DNA from: Oceanibaculum pacificum
GTDB taxonomy: Bacteria > Pseudomonadota > Alphaproteobacteria > Oceanibaculales > Oceanibaculaceae
DNA length: 59,999 nt
Assembly: GCF_001618175.1 (NCBI RefSeq)
Contig: NZ_LPXN01000171.1
Span: forward strand, 1 to 59,999
Direction: 5' to 3'
In this document: positions 35,524-44,654 of the stretch, piece after piece
Numbering within the stretch: position 1 is the stretch's first letter
Layout: the number at the start of each line of letters is the position of its first letter
Program-made: the position numbers and the translations under genes
The notes under the pieces: generated by a model
Seen by the model: the letters and a program-made list of their open reading frames with translations, nothing else
Told to the model about the DNA's origin: nothing
Database searches by the model: none

Positions 35524-36801
35524 TCAGGAGCGGCTGACGCTGTCCTTGAAGGCAAAAAATGCGTCGATGCCCTTTTGCAACGCCTTGGCCATCTTTTCGC
35601 GATAGGCCCGGTTGCGTAAATTCGCTTCGTCGGTGGCGTTCGACAGGAAACCCATTTCGACCAGCACCGAGGGCACGTCCGGCGCCTTCAGCACGGCGAA
35701 GCCGGCGAAACGGTGGCTGCGCCTGAGCAGCGGGGTGACGGCGTCCAGTTCCTTCAGCAGCATGGCGGCGAAGCGGGCGCTGTCGTTCATCGTCTCGCGC
35801 TGGGCGAGGTTGATGAGAATGTTGGTGACCTCGGGACTTTCGGACGACAGATCGATGCCAGCGATCAGATCGGCCTTGTTCTCCTTCTGGGCCAGCGCCT
35901 CGGCCTCGGAGTCCGACGCCGTCTCCGACAGCGAATAGACCGACAGGCCGCGCAGCCCCTTGTCTTTGATCGCATCGGCATGCAGCGAGACAAACAGCTC
36001 CGCCCCTTCCCGCCGGGCGATGCCGATGCGTTCGCGCAGCCGCAGGAAGATGTCGCGGTCGCGGGTCAGCACCACATGATACTTGCCGGTGCGCTGCAGC
36101 GTGGTCTGCAGCTGCTTGGCCATCGCCAGCGTCAATTCCTTCTCATAGATGCCCGAGACGCCGATGGCCCCAGGATCGACGCCGCCATGACCGGCATCGA
36201 TGACCACCACCCGCTTGCCGTCCGGCCGGCGCAGCTGCTCGGCGAAGGGCGCGGGGCCGGGAACCGGCGGCGGGTTCGGCGCGAAGGCCCGCTTCGAGGA
36301 CATGCTGGCCTTGGAGGCGGTCAGGAATTTCTCGCGCGAGGTCGGCGCCAGATCGATCACCAGCCGATGATGCGCCACCTCGCCTGGCGGCAGCAGGAAG
36401 GCCTCCTGCACCTGCATCGGCTGGCCGATATCCATCACCACGCGCGACACACCCGGCTGGAACAGGCCGTAGCGCAGCCCCTGCACCATGCCGGTCTTGT
36501 TGGAGAATGCCTCCTCCGGCAGGCGCCAATCCAGTTCCGGCAGGTCGATGACCACGCGATAGGGATCGGGCAGCAGCAGCGTCTGGAACCGCACCTCCTC
36601 CGAAATATCGAAGACGATGCGCGTCTTGTCGGGGTAATTGCCGATCCGCATGCCGGTCACCGCCGGGGCGGCAATCGCGGCCAGGCTGTGCAGCAGCGCC
36701 AGGCAGAACAACAGCGCAGGCGCAAGCGTTCGCCACCGCCCGGCAACGCGGGCGGCGATGGGCTTTTCACGAGAATGGCTCGGCGCTGGTCGATAGAACA
36801 T
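35524..36801 (-). CDS. AMIN-domain N-acetylmuramoyl-L-alanine amidase (AmiC-like)
   Basis: The protein has 425 residues. A long N-terminal signal region (TLAPALLFCLALLHSLAAIA) is followed by an AMIN domain (GNYPDKTRIVFDISEEV, PYRVVIDLPEL). The Amidase_3 catalytic domain starts near residue 195: VVVIDAGHGGVDPGAIGVSG with zinc His and Glu, LTRDRDIFLRLRERIGIARR, FVSLHADAI, and a final VPSVLVEMGFLSNATDE. It cleaves peptidoglycan side chains in the periplasm during daughter-cell separation. A good promoter lies upstream at 36882-36911. It is next to the PBP1A gene, which fits cell-wall growth and division. Confidence 0.93.
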   Translation of the reverse strand: MFYRPAPSHSREKPIAARVAGRWRTLAPALLFCLALLHSLAAIAAPAVTGMRIGNYPDKTRIVFDISEEVRFQTLLLPDPYRVVIDLPELDWRLPEEAFSNKTGMVQGLRYGLFQPGVSRVVMDIGQPMQVQEAFLLPPGEVAHHRLVIDLAPTSREKFLTASKASMSSKRAFAPNPPPVPGPAPFAEQLRRPDGKRVVVIDAGHGGVDPGAIGVSGIYEKELTLAMAKQLQTTLQRTGKYHVVLTRDRDIFLRLRERIGIARREGAELFVSLHADAIKDKGLRGLSVYSLSETASDSEAEALAQKENKADLIAGIDLSSESPEVTNILINLAQRETMNDSARFAAMLLKELDAVTPLLRRSHRFAGFAVLKAPDVPSVLVEMGFLSNATDEANLRNRAYREKMAKALQKGIDAFFAFKDSVSRS

Positions 36802-36881
36802 ATTGCGTCCTGAACCCCTAATACCCCCAGATATACCGCAATCACCCGGCGAGGATCAACGTTAAAATCCTAAACTTCCTT

Positions 36882-36911
36882 ATTTTACCACTGGTTGCGG
36901 CCTTTTGTTAA
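36882..36911 (-). promoter_or_regulatory. Candidate promoter of the amidase gene
   Basis: Read leftward: TTAACA (36911-36906), 18-base spacer, TAAAAT (36887-36882). Both hexamers match the sigma-70 consensus at five of six positions. The expected start is about 75 bases before the amidase ATG. Confidence 0.5.
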
Positions 36912-36923
36912 CACAATGACAAT
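36895..36923 (+). promoter_or_regulatory. Candidate promoter toward the RNase E gene
   Basis: TTGCGG (36895-36900), a 17-base spacer, and GACAAT (36918-36923), overlapping the divergent amidase promoter. It would give a leader of about 375 bases. The match is weaker than that of the amidase promoter. Confidence 0.3.
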
Positions 36924-37306
36924 TACGTTGTTCCTGACGCGCCAGAGGATTATGGTGGGGTTGCAAATTCTCGCTGTCTGTCGATCCGCCCTGGAGTTGA
37001 CGGCGTCGCGTGATCGGACGGTCCGGCCGAGGTGATTAACACCGCCTCCTATTGGCCCCGATGCGAGGCGCTCAGGACAACAAAGCGAAGAAAATGTGGA
37101 ACCCAGGGGCCATCCGTCGTGCTTGCCCGCCGGAACGGTTTCATTGCCGCCCCTCTACTGGCCGCTGAAAAGCGCCGTTCGGGGAGAGGCTGCAAGGGCC
37201 GGTGGCCCCATCTCGGACCCATTAGGGTCAGGTCATTTTGCCGCGCCGGCGCCGACGATCCGCAATCCGGACATCGGTTAGCCCAGGCGCGCGCGGAGAA
37301 GGATAT

Positions 37307-40291
37307 ATGACGAAGCGTATGCTTATCGACGCGACCCATTCCGAAGAAACCCGGATGGTCGTGCTCAGCGGTAATCGTCTCGAAGAATTCGATTTCGAAA
37401 CCGCCGCCAAACGCCCCCTCAAAGGCAATATCTACCTCGCCCGGGTCACCCGGGTGGAACCGTCGTTGCAGGCCGCGTTCGTGGAGTATGGCGGCAACCG
37501 CCACGGCTTCCTGGCCTTCAACGAAGTCCATCCCGATTATTACCGCATCCCCATCGCCGACCGCGCCGCGCTGATCAGCGAGATGGAGGCGGAGCGCGAG
37601 GAAAACGGCAGCGGCAACGGCGACAATGTCGAGATTCTGGGCGGCGACGATGTCGAGGATGTCGCTCGTCGGCGTCCGCGCCTGTCGCGCCAGTATAAAA
37701 TTCAGGAAGTCATCAAGCGCCGTCAGATCATGCTGGTGCAGGTGACCAAGGAGGAGCGCGGCACCAAGGGCGCTGCGCTGACCACCTATCTCTCCCTGCC
37801 CGGCCGCTATTGCGTGCTGATGCCGAACACCTCGCGCGGCGGCGGCGTGTCGCGCAAGATCACCAATGCCGGCGACCGCAAGCGCCTGAAGAAGATCGTC
37901 GAGGATCTGGAGGTGCCGGAAGGCATGGCGGTGATCGTCCGCACGGCCGGCTCCGAGCGGTCCAAGGCGGAGATCAAGCGTGACTTCGACTACCTGATCA
38001 AGCTGTGGAGCGACATTCGCGACCTCACGCTGCAATCCAACGCGCCGGCGCTGATCTATGAGGAGGGCAACCTCATCAAGCGCGCGCTGCGCGACATCTA
38101 TGGCAGCGAGATCGAGGAAGTGCAGGTCGAGGGCGACGAAGGTTACAAGATCGCCAAGGCCTTCATGAAGGACCTGATCCCCAGCCACGCCAAGAAGGTG
38201 CAGCAATATAAGGATCCCTCGATCCCGCTGTTCCAGCGCTACCAGGTCGAAAACCAGCTCGACGCGATCCACAGCCCCAGCGTGCAGCTCAAGTCCGGCG
38301 GCTACATCGTGCTGAACCAGACCGAGGCGCTGGTCGCCATCGACGTCAACTCCGGCCGCTCGACGCGCGAGCGGAACATCGAGGAGACCGCCTACCGCAC
38401 CAATCTGGAAGCGGCCGAGGAAGTCGCCCGTCAGCTGCGGCTGCGCGACCTGTCGGGCCTGATCGTGATCGACTTCATCGATATGGAGGAGAATCGCAAC
38501 CAGCTCGCGGTGGAACGCAAGCTGAAGGAGGCGATGAAGGTCGACCGGGCGCGCATCCAGATCGGCCGGATCAGCCATTTCGGCCTGCTTGAACTGTCGC
38601 GCCAGCGGCTGCGGCCCAGCGTGTTCGAAACCTCGAACCTGATCTGTCCGCATTGCGGCGGCACCGGCCATATCCGCTCCACCGATTCGACCGCGTTGCA
38701 TGTGCTGCGCGCTATCGAGGAGGAAGGCATCCGCCAGCGCGCCTCCGAGATCGCGGTCTATGTGCCCACCCCGGTGGCGCTCTACATCCTCAACCAGAAG
38801 CGCGCCGCGCTGGCGCAGATCGAGGAGCGGCACAGCTTCGCCGTCACCATCGGCAACGATGATTCGCTGATCCCGCCGAACTTCCGGCTGGAACGGGTGA
38901 AGACCCGCACCACGGAAGAGCAGCAGGCCGCGCTGAAGGCCGAGGCCGCCCGCTCGGAAGCGGCCGAAGCCGCCGCCGCCGAAGTGGCGGAGGATGAGGA
39001 CGAGGATATCGAGGAGATCGCCGAGCAGGAGGACGCCCAGGACCAGGCGGCCGCCAGCTCGGACCGCGAAGGCGAGCGCGATTCGGGTCGCGAGGGCGAG
39101 CGCGATTCGGGTCGCGAGGGCGAGCGCGATTCGGGTCGCGAGGGCGAGCGCGATTCGGGTCGCGAGGGCGAGCGCGATTCGGGTCGCGAGGGCGAGCGCG
39201 ATTCGGGTCGCGAGGGCGGCCGTCGCCGCCGTCGGCGGCGCGGCCGAGGTTCCCGCGATGGGGCCGGCGACCAGTCGCAGCTCCAGGGCGATGCCGATCA
39301 GGGGGACGAGGATAGCGACGCCGAAGCCTCGACCGACTCGGCTGAGACGGCAGAAGCGTCCGGCGGCGAACGCCCGGACAATAACGCCGACAATCCCGAG
39401 GATAGCGAGGAAGAGCGCCAGCGGAAGCGGCGTCGGCGCGGTCGCCGTGGCGGCCGCCGGCGGCGTCGTGGCGGCCAGGATGGCGAGATGACGGCGGCCG
39501 AGATCGAGGCCGCCGATCGCGAGGATGCCGAGCTGGACGCCGCCGAGGCGGCCGAGGCTGCGGCCGCCGCAGCCCAGCCCGCCGGCGTGGCGGAGGAGGC
39601 GGAAGCGGCCCCGGCCAAGCCGAAGCGCAGCCGTCGCGGCCGTGGCAAGGCGGCCGGCGTCGAGACGGAAACCGTGACCGCCGAGGCTCCGGCCGAAGCG
39701 GAACCGGTCGCCGCCGAGGCGGATGCCGCGCCGCAGCCGGAAGCGGCAGCCGAAAAGCCGAAGCGCAGCCGCAGCCGGAAGAAGCCGGCGCCCGCGGGTG
39801 AGGCGGAAGCCGGGACGGTTGCCGAGACAAGCCCCGAAGACGCCGCGGCCGCGAAGCCGAAGCGCAGCCGCAGCCGGAAGAAGCCGGCGCCCGCGGGTGA
39901 GGCGGAAGCCGGGACGGTTGCCGAGACAAGCCCCGAAGACGCCGCGGCCGCGAAGCCGAAGCGCAGCCGCAGCCGGAAGAAGCCGGCGCCCGCGGGTGAG
40001 GCGGAAGCCGGGACGGTTGCCGAGACAAGCCCCGAAGACGCCGCGGCCGCGAAGCCGAAGCGCAGCCGCAGCCGGAAGAAGCCGGAAGCCGCGCCGGAAA
40101 CGCCCGTCGCCGAAACTCCTGCGGCCGAAACCCCCATGGCCGAGACGCCCGGGGCCGAGCCGGAAGTCGAGGCGCCGGCCGAGCCGGAGCCCGTCGCGGC
40201 ACAGCCCGGGGTTCAGGTTATCGGCACCCCGCCCGAACCCAAGCCGAACGCCCCCGCCAAGCGCGGCTGGTGGAACCGGATCGTCAGCTAA
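37307..40291 (+). CDS. rne: Ribonuclease E/G with repeat-expanded C-terminal region
   Basis: The ATG at 37307 has GGAGAAGGA upstream and gives 994 residues. The N-terminal half is conserved: an S1 RNA-binding domain (GNIYLARVTRVEPSLQAAFV), catalytic aspartates in VAIDVNSGRS and LIVIDFIDMEENRNQ, and the zinc-link CPHCGGTGH near residue 447. The C-terminal half is charged and disordered. It holds six copies of GERDSGRE (residues 589-636), arginine-rich blocks (GGRRRRRRRGRG), and three full 33-residue repeats starting KPKRSRSRKKPAPAGEAEAG with a partial fourth. RNase E starts mRNA decay and processes rRNA; the tail scaffolds the degradosome and binds RNA. A terminator follows immediately. Confidence 0.95.
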   Translation: MTKRMLIDATHSEETRMVVLSGNRLEEFDFETAAKRPLKGNIYLARVTRVEPSLQAAFVEYGGNRHGFLAFNEVHPDYYRIPIADRAALISEMEAEREENGSGNGDNVEILGGDDVEDVARRRPRLSRQYKIQEVIKRRQIMLVQVTKEERGTKGAALTTYLSLPGRYCVLMPNTSRGGGVSRKITNAGDRKRLKKIVEDLEVPEGMAVIVRTAGSERSKAEIKRDFDYLIKLWSDIRDLTLQSNAPALIYEEGNLIKRALRDIYGSEIEEVQVEGDEGYKIAKAFMKDLIPSHAKKVQQYKDPSIPLFQRYQVENQLDAIHSPSVQLKSGGYIVLNQTEALVAIDVNSGRSTRERNIEETAYRTNLEAAEEVARQLRLRDLSGLIVIDFIDMEENRNQLAVERKLKEAMKVDRARIQIGRISHFGLLELSRQRLRPSVFETSNLICPHCGGTGHIRSTDSTALHVLRAIEEEGIRQRASEIAVYVPTPVALYILNQKRAALAQIEERHSFAVTIGNDDSLIPPNFRLERVKTRTTEEQQAALKAEAARSEAAEAAAAEVAEDEDEDIEEIAEQEDAQDQAAASSDREGERDSGREGERDSGREGERDSGREGERDSGREGERDSGREGERDSGREGGRRRRRRRGRGSRDGAGDQSQLQGDADQGDEDSDAEASTDSAETAEASGGERPDNNADNPEDSEEERQRKRRRRGRRGGRRRRRGGQDGEMTAAEIEAADREDAELDAAEAAEAAAAAAQPAGVAEEAEAAPAKPKRSRRGRGKAAGVETETVTAEAPAEAEPVAAEADAAPQPEAAAEKPKRSRSRKKPAPAGEAEAGTVAETSPEDAAAAKPKRSRSRKKPAPAGEAEAGTVAETSPEDAAAAKPKRSRSRKKPAPAGEAEAGTVAETSPEDAAAAKPKRSRSRKKPEAAPETPVAETPAAETPMAETPGAEPEVEAPAEPEPVAAQPGVQVIGTPPEPKPNAPAKRGWWNRIVS
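39071..39214 (+). repeat. Six perfect 24-base tandem repeats inside rne
   Basis: The unit GGCGAGCGCGATTCGGGTCG plus CGAG is repeated six times without a mismatch, encoding GERDSGRE each time. Perfect identity indicates recent expansion or ongoing copy-number change by slippage. Confidence 0.95.
39755..40085 (+). repeat. 99-base tandem repeats inside rne (three full, one partial)
   Basis: Units start at 39755, 39854, 39953 and 40052 with a period of 99 bases (33 residues, each beginning KPKRSRSRKKP). The three complete copies look identical at DNA level; the fourth is truncated after the basic block. Each unit pairs a basic RNA-binding patch with an acidic, alanine-rich stretch. Confidence 0.93.
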
Positions 40292-40294
40292 CAC

Positions 40295-40331
40295 GAAAAG
40301 GGCGGCTCCTCGGAGCCGCCCTTTCTCTTTC
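40295..40331 (+). terminator. Intrinsic terminator after rne
   Basis: AAAAGGGCGGCTC pairs with GAGCCGCCCTTTC around a CTCG loop, followed by TCTTT. It starts four bases after the rne stop. The A-flank and T-flank make it usable in both directions, so it may also stop the convergent aminotransferase transcript. Confidence 0.8.
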
Positions 40332-40356
40332 AGGACATCTATGCGCCGAGACGGCT

Positions 40357-41511
40357 CTACCGCATGAAACGCGCGATGCGGGCGGCGGCGTCTTCCACCG
40401 ATTCGGTCGAGCCGGCGAAGGAAAGCCGCACGAAGCGGTTGCCGCGCAACGGATCGAAATCCATGCCCGGCGTGATGGCGACGCCGGTTTCGGCCAGCAG
40501 GCGGCGGCAGAATTCCGCGCTGTCATTGGTGTGCCGGGCCACATCGGCATAGACGTAGAACGCCCCGTCGGCGCGCGACAGCTCGGTCAGGCCGGCCTTG
40601 GGCAGCGCGTCGAGCAGGATGTCGCGGTTGAGACGGTAGCGCTCGACGTTCAAATCCAGCTCCTCGCGGCAGTCGAACGCGCCGCAGGCGGCGTGCTGCG
40701 CCAGGGTGGAGGCGTTGATGAACAGATTCTGCCCCAGGCATTCCACCGGCCGCAGCAGATCCTCCGGCAACACCAGCCAGCCGAGCCGCCAGCCGGTCAT
40801 CGAGAAATATTTCGAGAAGCTGTTCACCACCACGGCGCTGTCGCTGTAGGTCAGCGCCGTGGTCGCCTGCTGCTCATATTCGATGCCGTGGTAAATCTCG
40901 TCGGAGATCAGCCGGATGCCCTCGTCATGGCAATAGACCGCGAGGTCGCGCAGCGCATCGGGCGTCAGCATGGTGCCGGTCGGGTTGGCCGGGCTGGCGA
41001 CGATCAGCCCGTCGATGCGGCCCTGCTCGCGCGCCTTCTCCAGCAGTTCCGGCGTCGGCTGATAGCCGGTTTCCGGCCCGGCGGGAATTTCCACCGGCTC
41101 GATATCCAAGGCGATCAGGATGTTGCGATAGGCCGGGTAGCCGGGGGCGGCCAGCGCCACCCGGTCGCCCGGCTCGAACGCCGCCAGGAAAGCCAGGATG
41201 AAGCCGCCGGAGGAACCCGGCGTGGCGACGATGCGCGCCGGATCGGCCGCCACCCCATACTGGTCGCGATAATGCCCGGCTAGGCGCTGGCGCAGCGGCA
41301 GGATGCCGAAAGCGTCGGTATAGCCCAGCAGGTCGCCGTCCAGCGCCCGCTTCGCGGCGGCGATGACACCCTGCGGCGCGCCGGTGCAGGGCTGGCCGAT
41401 CTCCAGATGCAGCACATCCTCGCCGGCGGCCGCGCGCTCATTGGCGGCGCGCAGCACATCCATCACGATAAAAGGCGGGATCTGCCCGCGCCGGGCGATC
41501 TTCAAAGCCAT
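40357..41511 (-). CDS. Pyridoxal-phosphate aminotransferase (class I/II)
   Basis: The protein has 384 residues. The PLP lysine is in NSFSKYFSMTGWRLGWLVLP near residue 230. Other fold-type I landmarks are the ASPANPTGTML loop, the DEIYHGIEYE motif and the C-terminal arginine in GNRFVRLSFAGS. It belongs to the aspartate/branched-chain aminotransferase superfamily (AspC-like), but the substrate cannot be read from the sequence. It starts 24 bases before the convergent-strand neighbour ends and is followed by the gamma-glutamyltransferase homologue upstream on the same strand. Confidence 0.88.
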   Translation of the reverse strand: MALKIARRGQIPPFIVMDVLRAANERAAAGEDVLHLEIGQPCTGAPQGVIAAAKRALDGDLLGYTDAFGILPLRQRLAGHYRDQYGVAADPARIVATPGSSGGFILAFLAAFEPGDRVALAAPGYPAYRNILIALDIEPVEIPAGPETGYQPTPELLEKAREQGRIDGLIVASPANPTGTMLTPDALRDLAVYCHDEGIRLISDEIYHGIEYEQQATTALTYSDSAVVVNSFSKYFSMTGWRLGWLVLPEDLLRPVECLGQNLFINASTLAQHAACGAFDCREELDLNVERYRLNRDILLDALPKAGLTELSRADGAFYVYADVARHTNDSAEFCRRLLAETGVAITPGMDFDPLRGNRFVRLSFAGSTESVEDAAARIARFMR

Positions 41512-41534
41512 CGGTAATCCTTTCGGGGGTAAAA

Positions 41535-43118
41535 TCAGTCGCCGCTGACGGCAAGGCCATTGCCGCGCGGATCGGGCACCCGCGTGCAGCTATAATCATT
41601 GGGCAGGCCGACCGGGCAATGCACCGCCTGGACACGGCCGAAATGGCGGCCCTGATCGACGCTGTAGCCGCGTCGGGTCAGGCTCTGCGTCACCGCCTCG
41701 GGCATGCCGGGCTCGACCCAGACCGCATCGGGCGCGCCGCCGACATGCTGGCGCGGACGGGATATCGCCTGGGCGACATCCATGCCGTCCAGCACGTCCA
41801 GCGTGCCGCGCAGAATCGCCAGGCTGGCCGGGAAGCCGCCGCTGCCGGCGGCGAGGTAATAGCCGTTCCGGCTGTTCTCATTGAACATCACGATGCCGTG
41901 GCCGACCGGCGCGGAGCGGCCCGGCGGGGCCGGCGGCGGGGCCACCAGGAAGCCCAGGCCCGGCGCCTTGCGCAGCGTGCCGAACGGCGCGTTCATGGTG
42001 AAGGCGCAGGAGACGAGCTGCCCGGCCGAATCGTAGGCCAGGATGCTGGCCGCCCCCGGCCCGCCTTCCGCCGGGGCGGAGAGCGGCGGCGTGCCCGCCG
42101 GCTGATGACGAGCCGGATCGTAGCCGGCCATGGCAGAGCGCGCCTCCGCCAGCGTCAGCGCGCGAACGGTGCCGCTATCGCGGATCAGGGCGGCGATCGC
42201 GGCATGCGCGCGCATCGAGGCCTCGGCCAGCAGATGCGGCTGTTCCTCCGCGCTGGCGGACTCGTAGGCGCGCACCTCGGTCAGCATGCGCCACACCGTT
42301 TCTGCATAGGCGGCGGAGACGGTATCGGTGCTGGCCATCACCAGCGTGTTGTTGCCGGCCTTCAGCCCCGGGCTGGGCCGCCAGGTCGGCACATAGTCCC
42401 GCAGCGCCTCATAGGGCAGTGCGCCGCCGCTGGCCTCGATCATGCGCGAGAGGTCGCGCGCCATCTGGCCGTTATACAGATCGCCGATGCCGACGCTGCG
42501 CAGCCGCCCCAGCGTCGCCGCCAGGTCGAACTGGGTGAGCATGTCCCGCTCCACCGCCAGCCGGCCGTTCGGAGCGAACATCTCGCGCGTATCGGGAATC
42601 TGCGGCAGCACGCGGCTGGCGAAGGCGATGTCGTTGGCCAGCTTGCGGCTAACCGGCTCGCCAAAGCGCGCCAGCCGCTCGGCCGGGATCATCAGATTGG
42701 TGAAGGGAGTAACGCCATAGCGCGCATGCAGCGCGTACAGCCCGCGCGGGGCGGCCGGAATGGCCACCGCATTCGGCGCCGAGGACGCGGCCAGGGCGGG
42801 AAATTCGATGATCTCCCCGGTCCGCTTGTCGCGATCATACACCGCGCAGGAACCGCCGCCGCCCAACCCGACCGAGGAAGGCAGCGTTACCGCCATGGCG
42901 AAATACCCCGCCACCACCGCATCCACGGCCGAACCGCCGCCGGCCAGAACCTCGCGGGCGATCAGCGCCGAGCGGGGCTCCTCCGACACCGCGCCGCCGA
43001 TGAAATCGGGGTTCACCCGCCGCGCGCCAGTCTCCGGATTGCCGCAGGCCGCCAGCATCGCAAGCAAGGGCACCAGGGCCGCGACTTTCGGGTAAAGTCT
43101 CGCGGTCGCAGGGAACAT
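41535..43118 (-). CDS. Gamma-glutamyltransferase-like lipoprotein lacking the canonical TTH nucleophile motif
   Basis: The ATG at 43118 gives 527 residues. A lipobox (LLAMLAAC, Cys about residue 25) marks it as an outer- or inner-membrane lipoprotein. The large-subunit region is recognisable: EVLAGGGSAVDAVVAGYFAM, SSVGLGGGGSCAVYD, and LMIPAERLARFGEPVSRKLA. In active enzymes the small subunit begins at a Thr (TTH). Here the aligned residues are Ala-Ala-Ser (356-358, in GPGAASILAYDSAG), followed by CAFTMNAPFG. It may be inactive or use another residue. The small-subunit remainder, including GSGGFPASLAILR, is intact. It is divergent from the M48 protease gene across 99 bases. Confidence 0.82.
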   Translation of the reverse strand: MFPATARLYPKVAALVPLLAMLAACGNPETGARRVNPDFIGGAVSEEPRSALIAREVLAGGGSAVDAVVAGYFAMAVTLPSSVGLGGGGSCAVYDRDKRTGEIIEFPALAASSAPNAVAIPAAPRGLYALHARYGVTPFTNLMIPAERLARFGEPVSRKLANDIAFASRVLPQIPDTREMFAPNGRLAVERDMLTQFDLAATLGRLRSVGIGDLYNGQMARDLSRMIEASGGALPYEALRDYVPTWRPSPGLKAGNNTLVMASTDTVSAAYAETVWRMLTEVRAYESASAEEQPHLLAEASMRAHAAIAALIRDSGTVRALTLAEARSAMAGYDPARHQPAGTPPLSAPAEGGPGAASILAYDSAGQLVSCAFTMNAPFGTLRKAPGLGFLVAPPPAPPGRSAPVGHGIVMFNENSRNGYYLAAGSGGFPASLAILRGTLDVLDGMDVAQAISRPRQHVGGAPDAVWVEPGMPEAVTQSLTRRGYSVDQGRHFGRVQAVHCPVGLPNDYSCTRVPDPRGNGLAVSGD

Positions 43119-43217
43119 CACGCTCGGAACCTTTCGTTGACGGGAACGGGCTGGCCGCCTACTTAGCGGAAGGTAGGGGCCGTTGCAGAGACGAATGCGG
43201 GCCGGGAGAAATCTTAC

Positions 43218-44567
43218 GTGTCTAACATAGCTCGTGGCCTGATCGCCTTGATCGCTTCGTTGGGCGTGGCGCTTACGCCGATGCGCGCCGATGCCGCGGG
43301 CATGAGCCTGATCCGCGACAGCGAAATCGAAAATACCATCCGCGACTATGCGACGCCACTGTTCGCCGCCGCCGGCCTCTCGCCCGGCGCGATCCGGATT
43401 TATATCGTCAATAACGACGACATCAATGCCTTCGTGGCCGGCGGAATGAATCTGTTCCTGAATACCGGCCTGCTGGTGCGCTCGGAAAGCGCCAATGAGG
43501 TGATGGGCGTCATCGCGCACGAAACCGGCCATATCGCCGGCGGGCATCTGGCGCGGCTGCAGGAGCAGCTGCGCAGCGCCTCCATCGCGCAGATTCTGGC
43601 GATGGTGCTGGGCGGCGTGGCGGCGGCGGCTTCCGGCGAGGGCGGGGCCGCGGCCGTGCTGGGCGCGGGCGGCACCGAGATGGTGCGCCGGTCGCTGCTG
43701 AATTACAGCCGCACGCAGGAGCAGGCGGCCGACCAAGCCGGCACGAAATATCTCGATTCGATTGGCCAATCCTCGCGCGGCATGCTGCAAATCCTGGACA
43801 AGCTCAGCGGCCAGGAAATGCTGCTGACGGCCCGCCAGTCGCCCTATGTGCGCAGCCACCCGCTGACCAGCGAGCGTCTGGCCTTCGTGCGCAACCATCT
43901 GGCCACTTCCCCTTATGCCGACGCGCCGCTGCCGCCCGGCTTCGCGATGCGCCACAAGCGCATGGTGGCGAAGCTGCACGGCTTCATGCAGCAGCCCGGC
44001 CGCACGCTGATGATCTACCCGGAGAGCGACACCAGCCTGCCGGCGCGCTATGCGCGGGCCATCGCCTACTACCGCACGCCGGACCTGCCGCGCGCGCTGA
44101 CCGCGATCAATGCGCTGATCGCGGAAAATCCGGACGATCCCTACTTCAACGAGCTTAAGGGCCAGATGCTCTATGAGAATGGCCGCGCGCGCGAGGCCTC
44201 GGAAGCCTATGGCCGGGCGGTCAAGCTGAACCCGAACGCCCCGCTCACCCGTGTCGGCCATGCCGAGACCCTGCTGGCGCTGAACCAGGAGCCGCTGACC
44301 CGCCAGGCGCTGGCCGAGTTGCAGGAGGCGATGCGCCAGGAGCCGGAATTCAGCCGGGGCTGGCGCCAGCTCGCCATCGCCCATGGCCGGTTGGGCGAGA
44401 TCGGTCTGGCCGGCCTGGCGCTGGCGGAGGAAGCGCTGCTGCTGGGCCGCAAGACCGACGCCCGCCACCAATCCCAGCGCGCCCAGGCGCTGCTGCCCGT
44501 CGGCTCCCCCGGCTGGCTGCGCGCCCAGGATATCGAGAACGCCGCGCGCAAGACCGACGATGACTAA
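43218..44567 (+). CDS. M48 metalloprotease with TPR repeats (BepA-like)
   Basis: A GTG start at 43218 with GGGAGAA eight bases upstream gives 449 residues. A signal peptide (IARGLIALIASLGVALTPM) leads to a periplasmic zinc protease domain with HETGH at residues 101-105 and the third ligand Glu in RTQEQAADQAGTKYL. From about residue 270, TPR-like helices follow (LPRALTAINALIAENPDDPY and NGRAREASEAYGRAVKLNPN). BepA-type proteins degrade or help fold outer-membrane proteins such as LptD. Next downstream is a DsbA-like protein, a sensible partner for disulfide-bearing envelope proteins. Confidence 0.92.
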   Translation: MSNIARGLIALIASLGVALTPMRADAAGMSLIRDSEIENTIRDYATPLFAAAGLSPGAIRIYIVNNDDINAFVAGGMNLFLNTGLLVRSESANEVMGVIAHETGHIAGGHLARLQEQLRSASIAQILAMVLGGVAAAASGEGGAAAVLGAGGTEMVRRSLLNYSRTQEQAADQAGTKYLDSIGQSSRGMLQILDKLSGQEMLLTARQSPYVRSHPLTSERLAFVRNHLATSPYADAPLPPGFAMRHKRMVAKLHGFMQQPGRTLMIYPESDTSLPARYARAIAYYRTPDLPRALTAINALIAENPDDPYFNELKGQMLYENGRAREASEAYGRAVKLNPNAPLTRVGHAETLLALNQEPLTRQALAELQEAMRQEPEFSRGWRQLAIAHGRLGEIGLAGLALAEEALLLGRKTDARHQSQRAQALLPVGSPGWLRAQDIENAARKTDDD

Positions 44568-44654
44568 GCCTGCGGATATGGACAGGGGAAGTTCGAGCCC
44601 GCATATTCCAGCTTCCTCCCGCCGCACCGGCGGTCCGCCACAAAGGATTTGCCG

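Larger units (their letters stand above)
36802..37306. other. 505-base intergenic region: amidase promoter and long leader of RNase E gene
   Basis: The left part is AT-rich and holds divergent promoter candidates (36882-36923). The right 380 bases are GC-rich and precede the RNase E start. They contain several possible stems, such as around 37000-37030, but no recognisable riboswitch or tRNA. A 92-codon frame (37032-37310) has no family match or good ribosome site and is not annotated. A long structured leader would fit RNase E autoregulation of its own mRNA, known in enteric bacteria; that is inference here. Confidence 0.5.

Noticed and set aside
37032..37310. 92-codon frame upstream of rne
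   Set aside because: It overlaps the rne start, lacks a good ribosome site and shows no recognisable domain; the region is better seen as a leader.
39071..40085. CRISPR-like array
   Set aside because: Repeats are in-frame tandem units without spacers inside a conserved coding gene, and no cas genes are present.
37049..40294. 1081-codon minus-strand frame opposite rne
   Set aside because: It mirrors the RNase E repeats as low-complexity Arg, Leu and Ala runs and has no family similarity.
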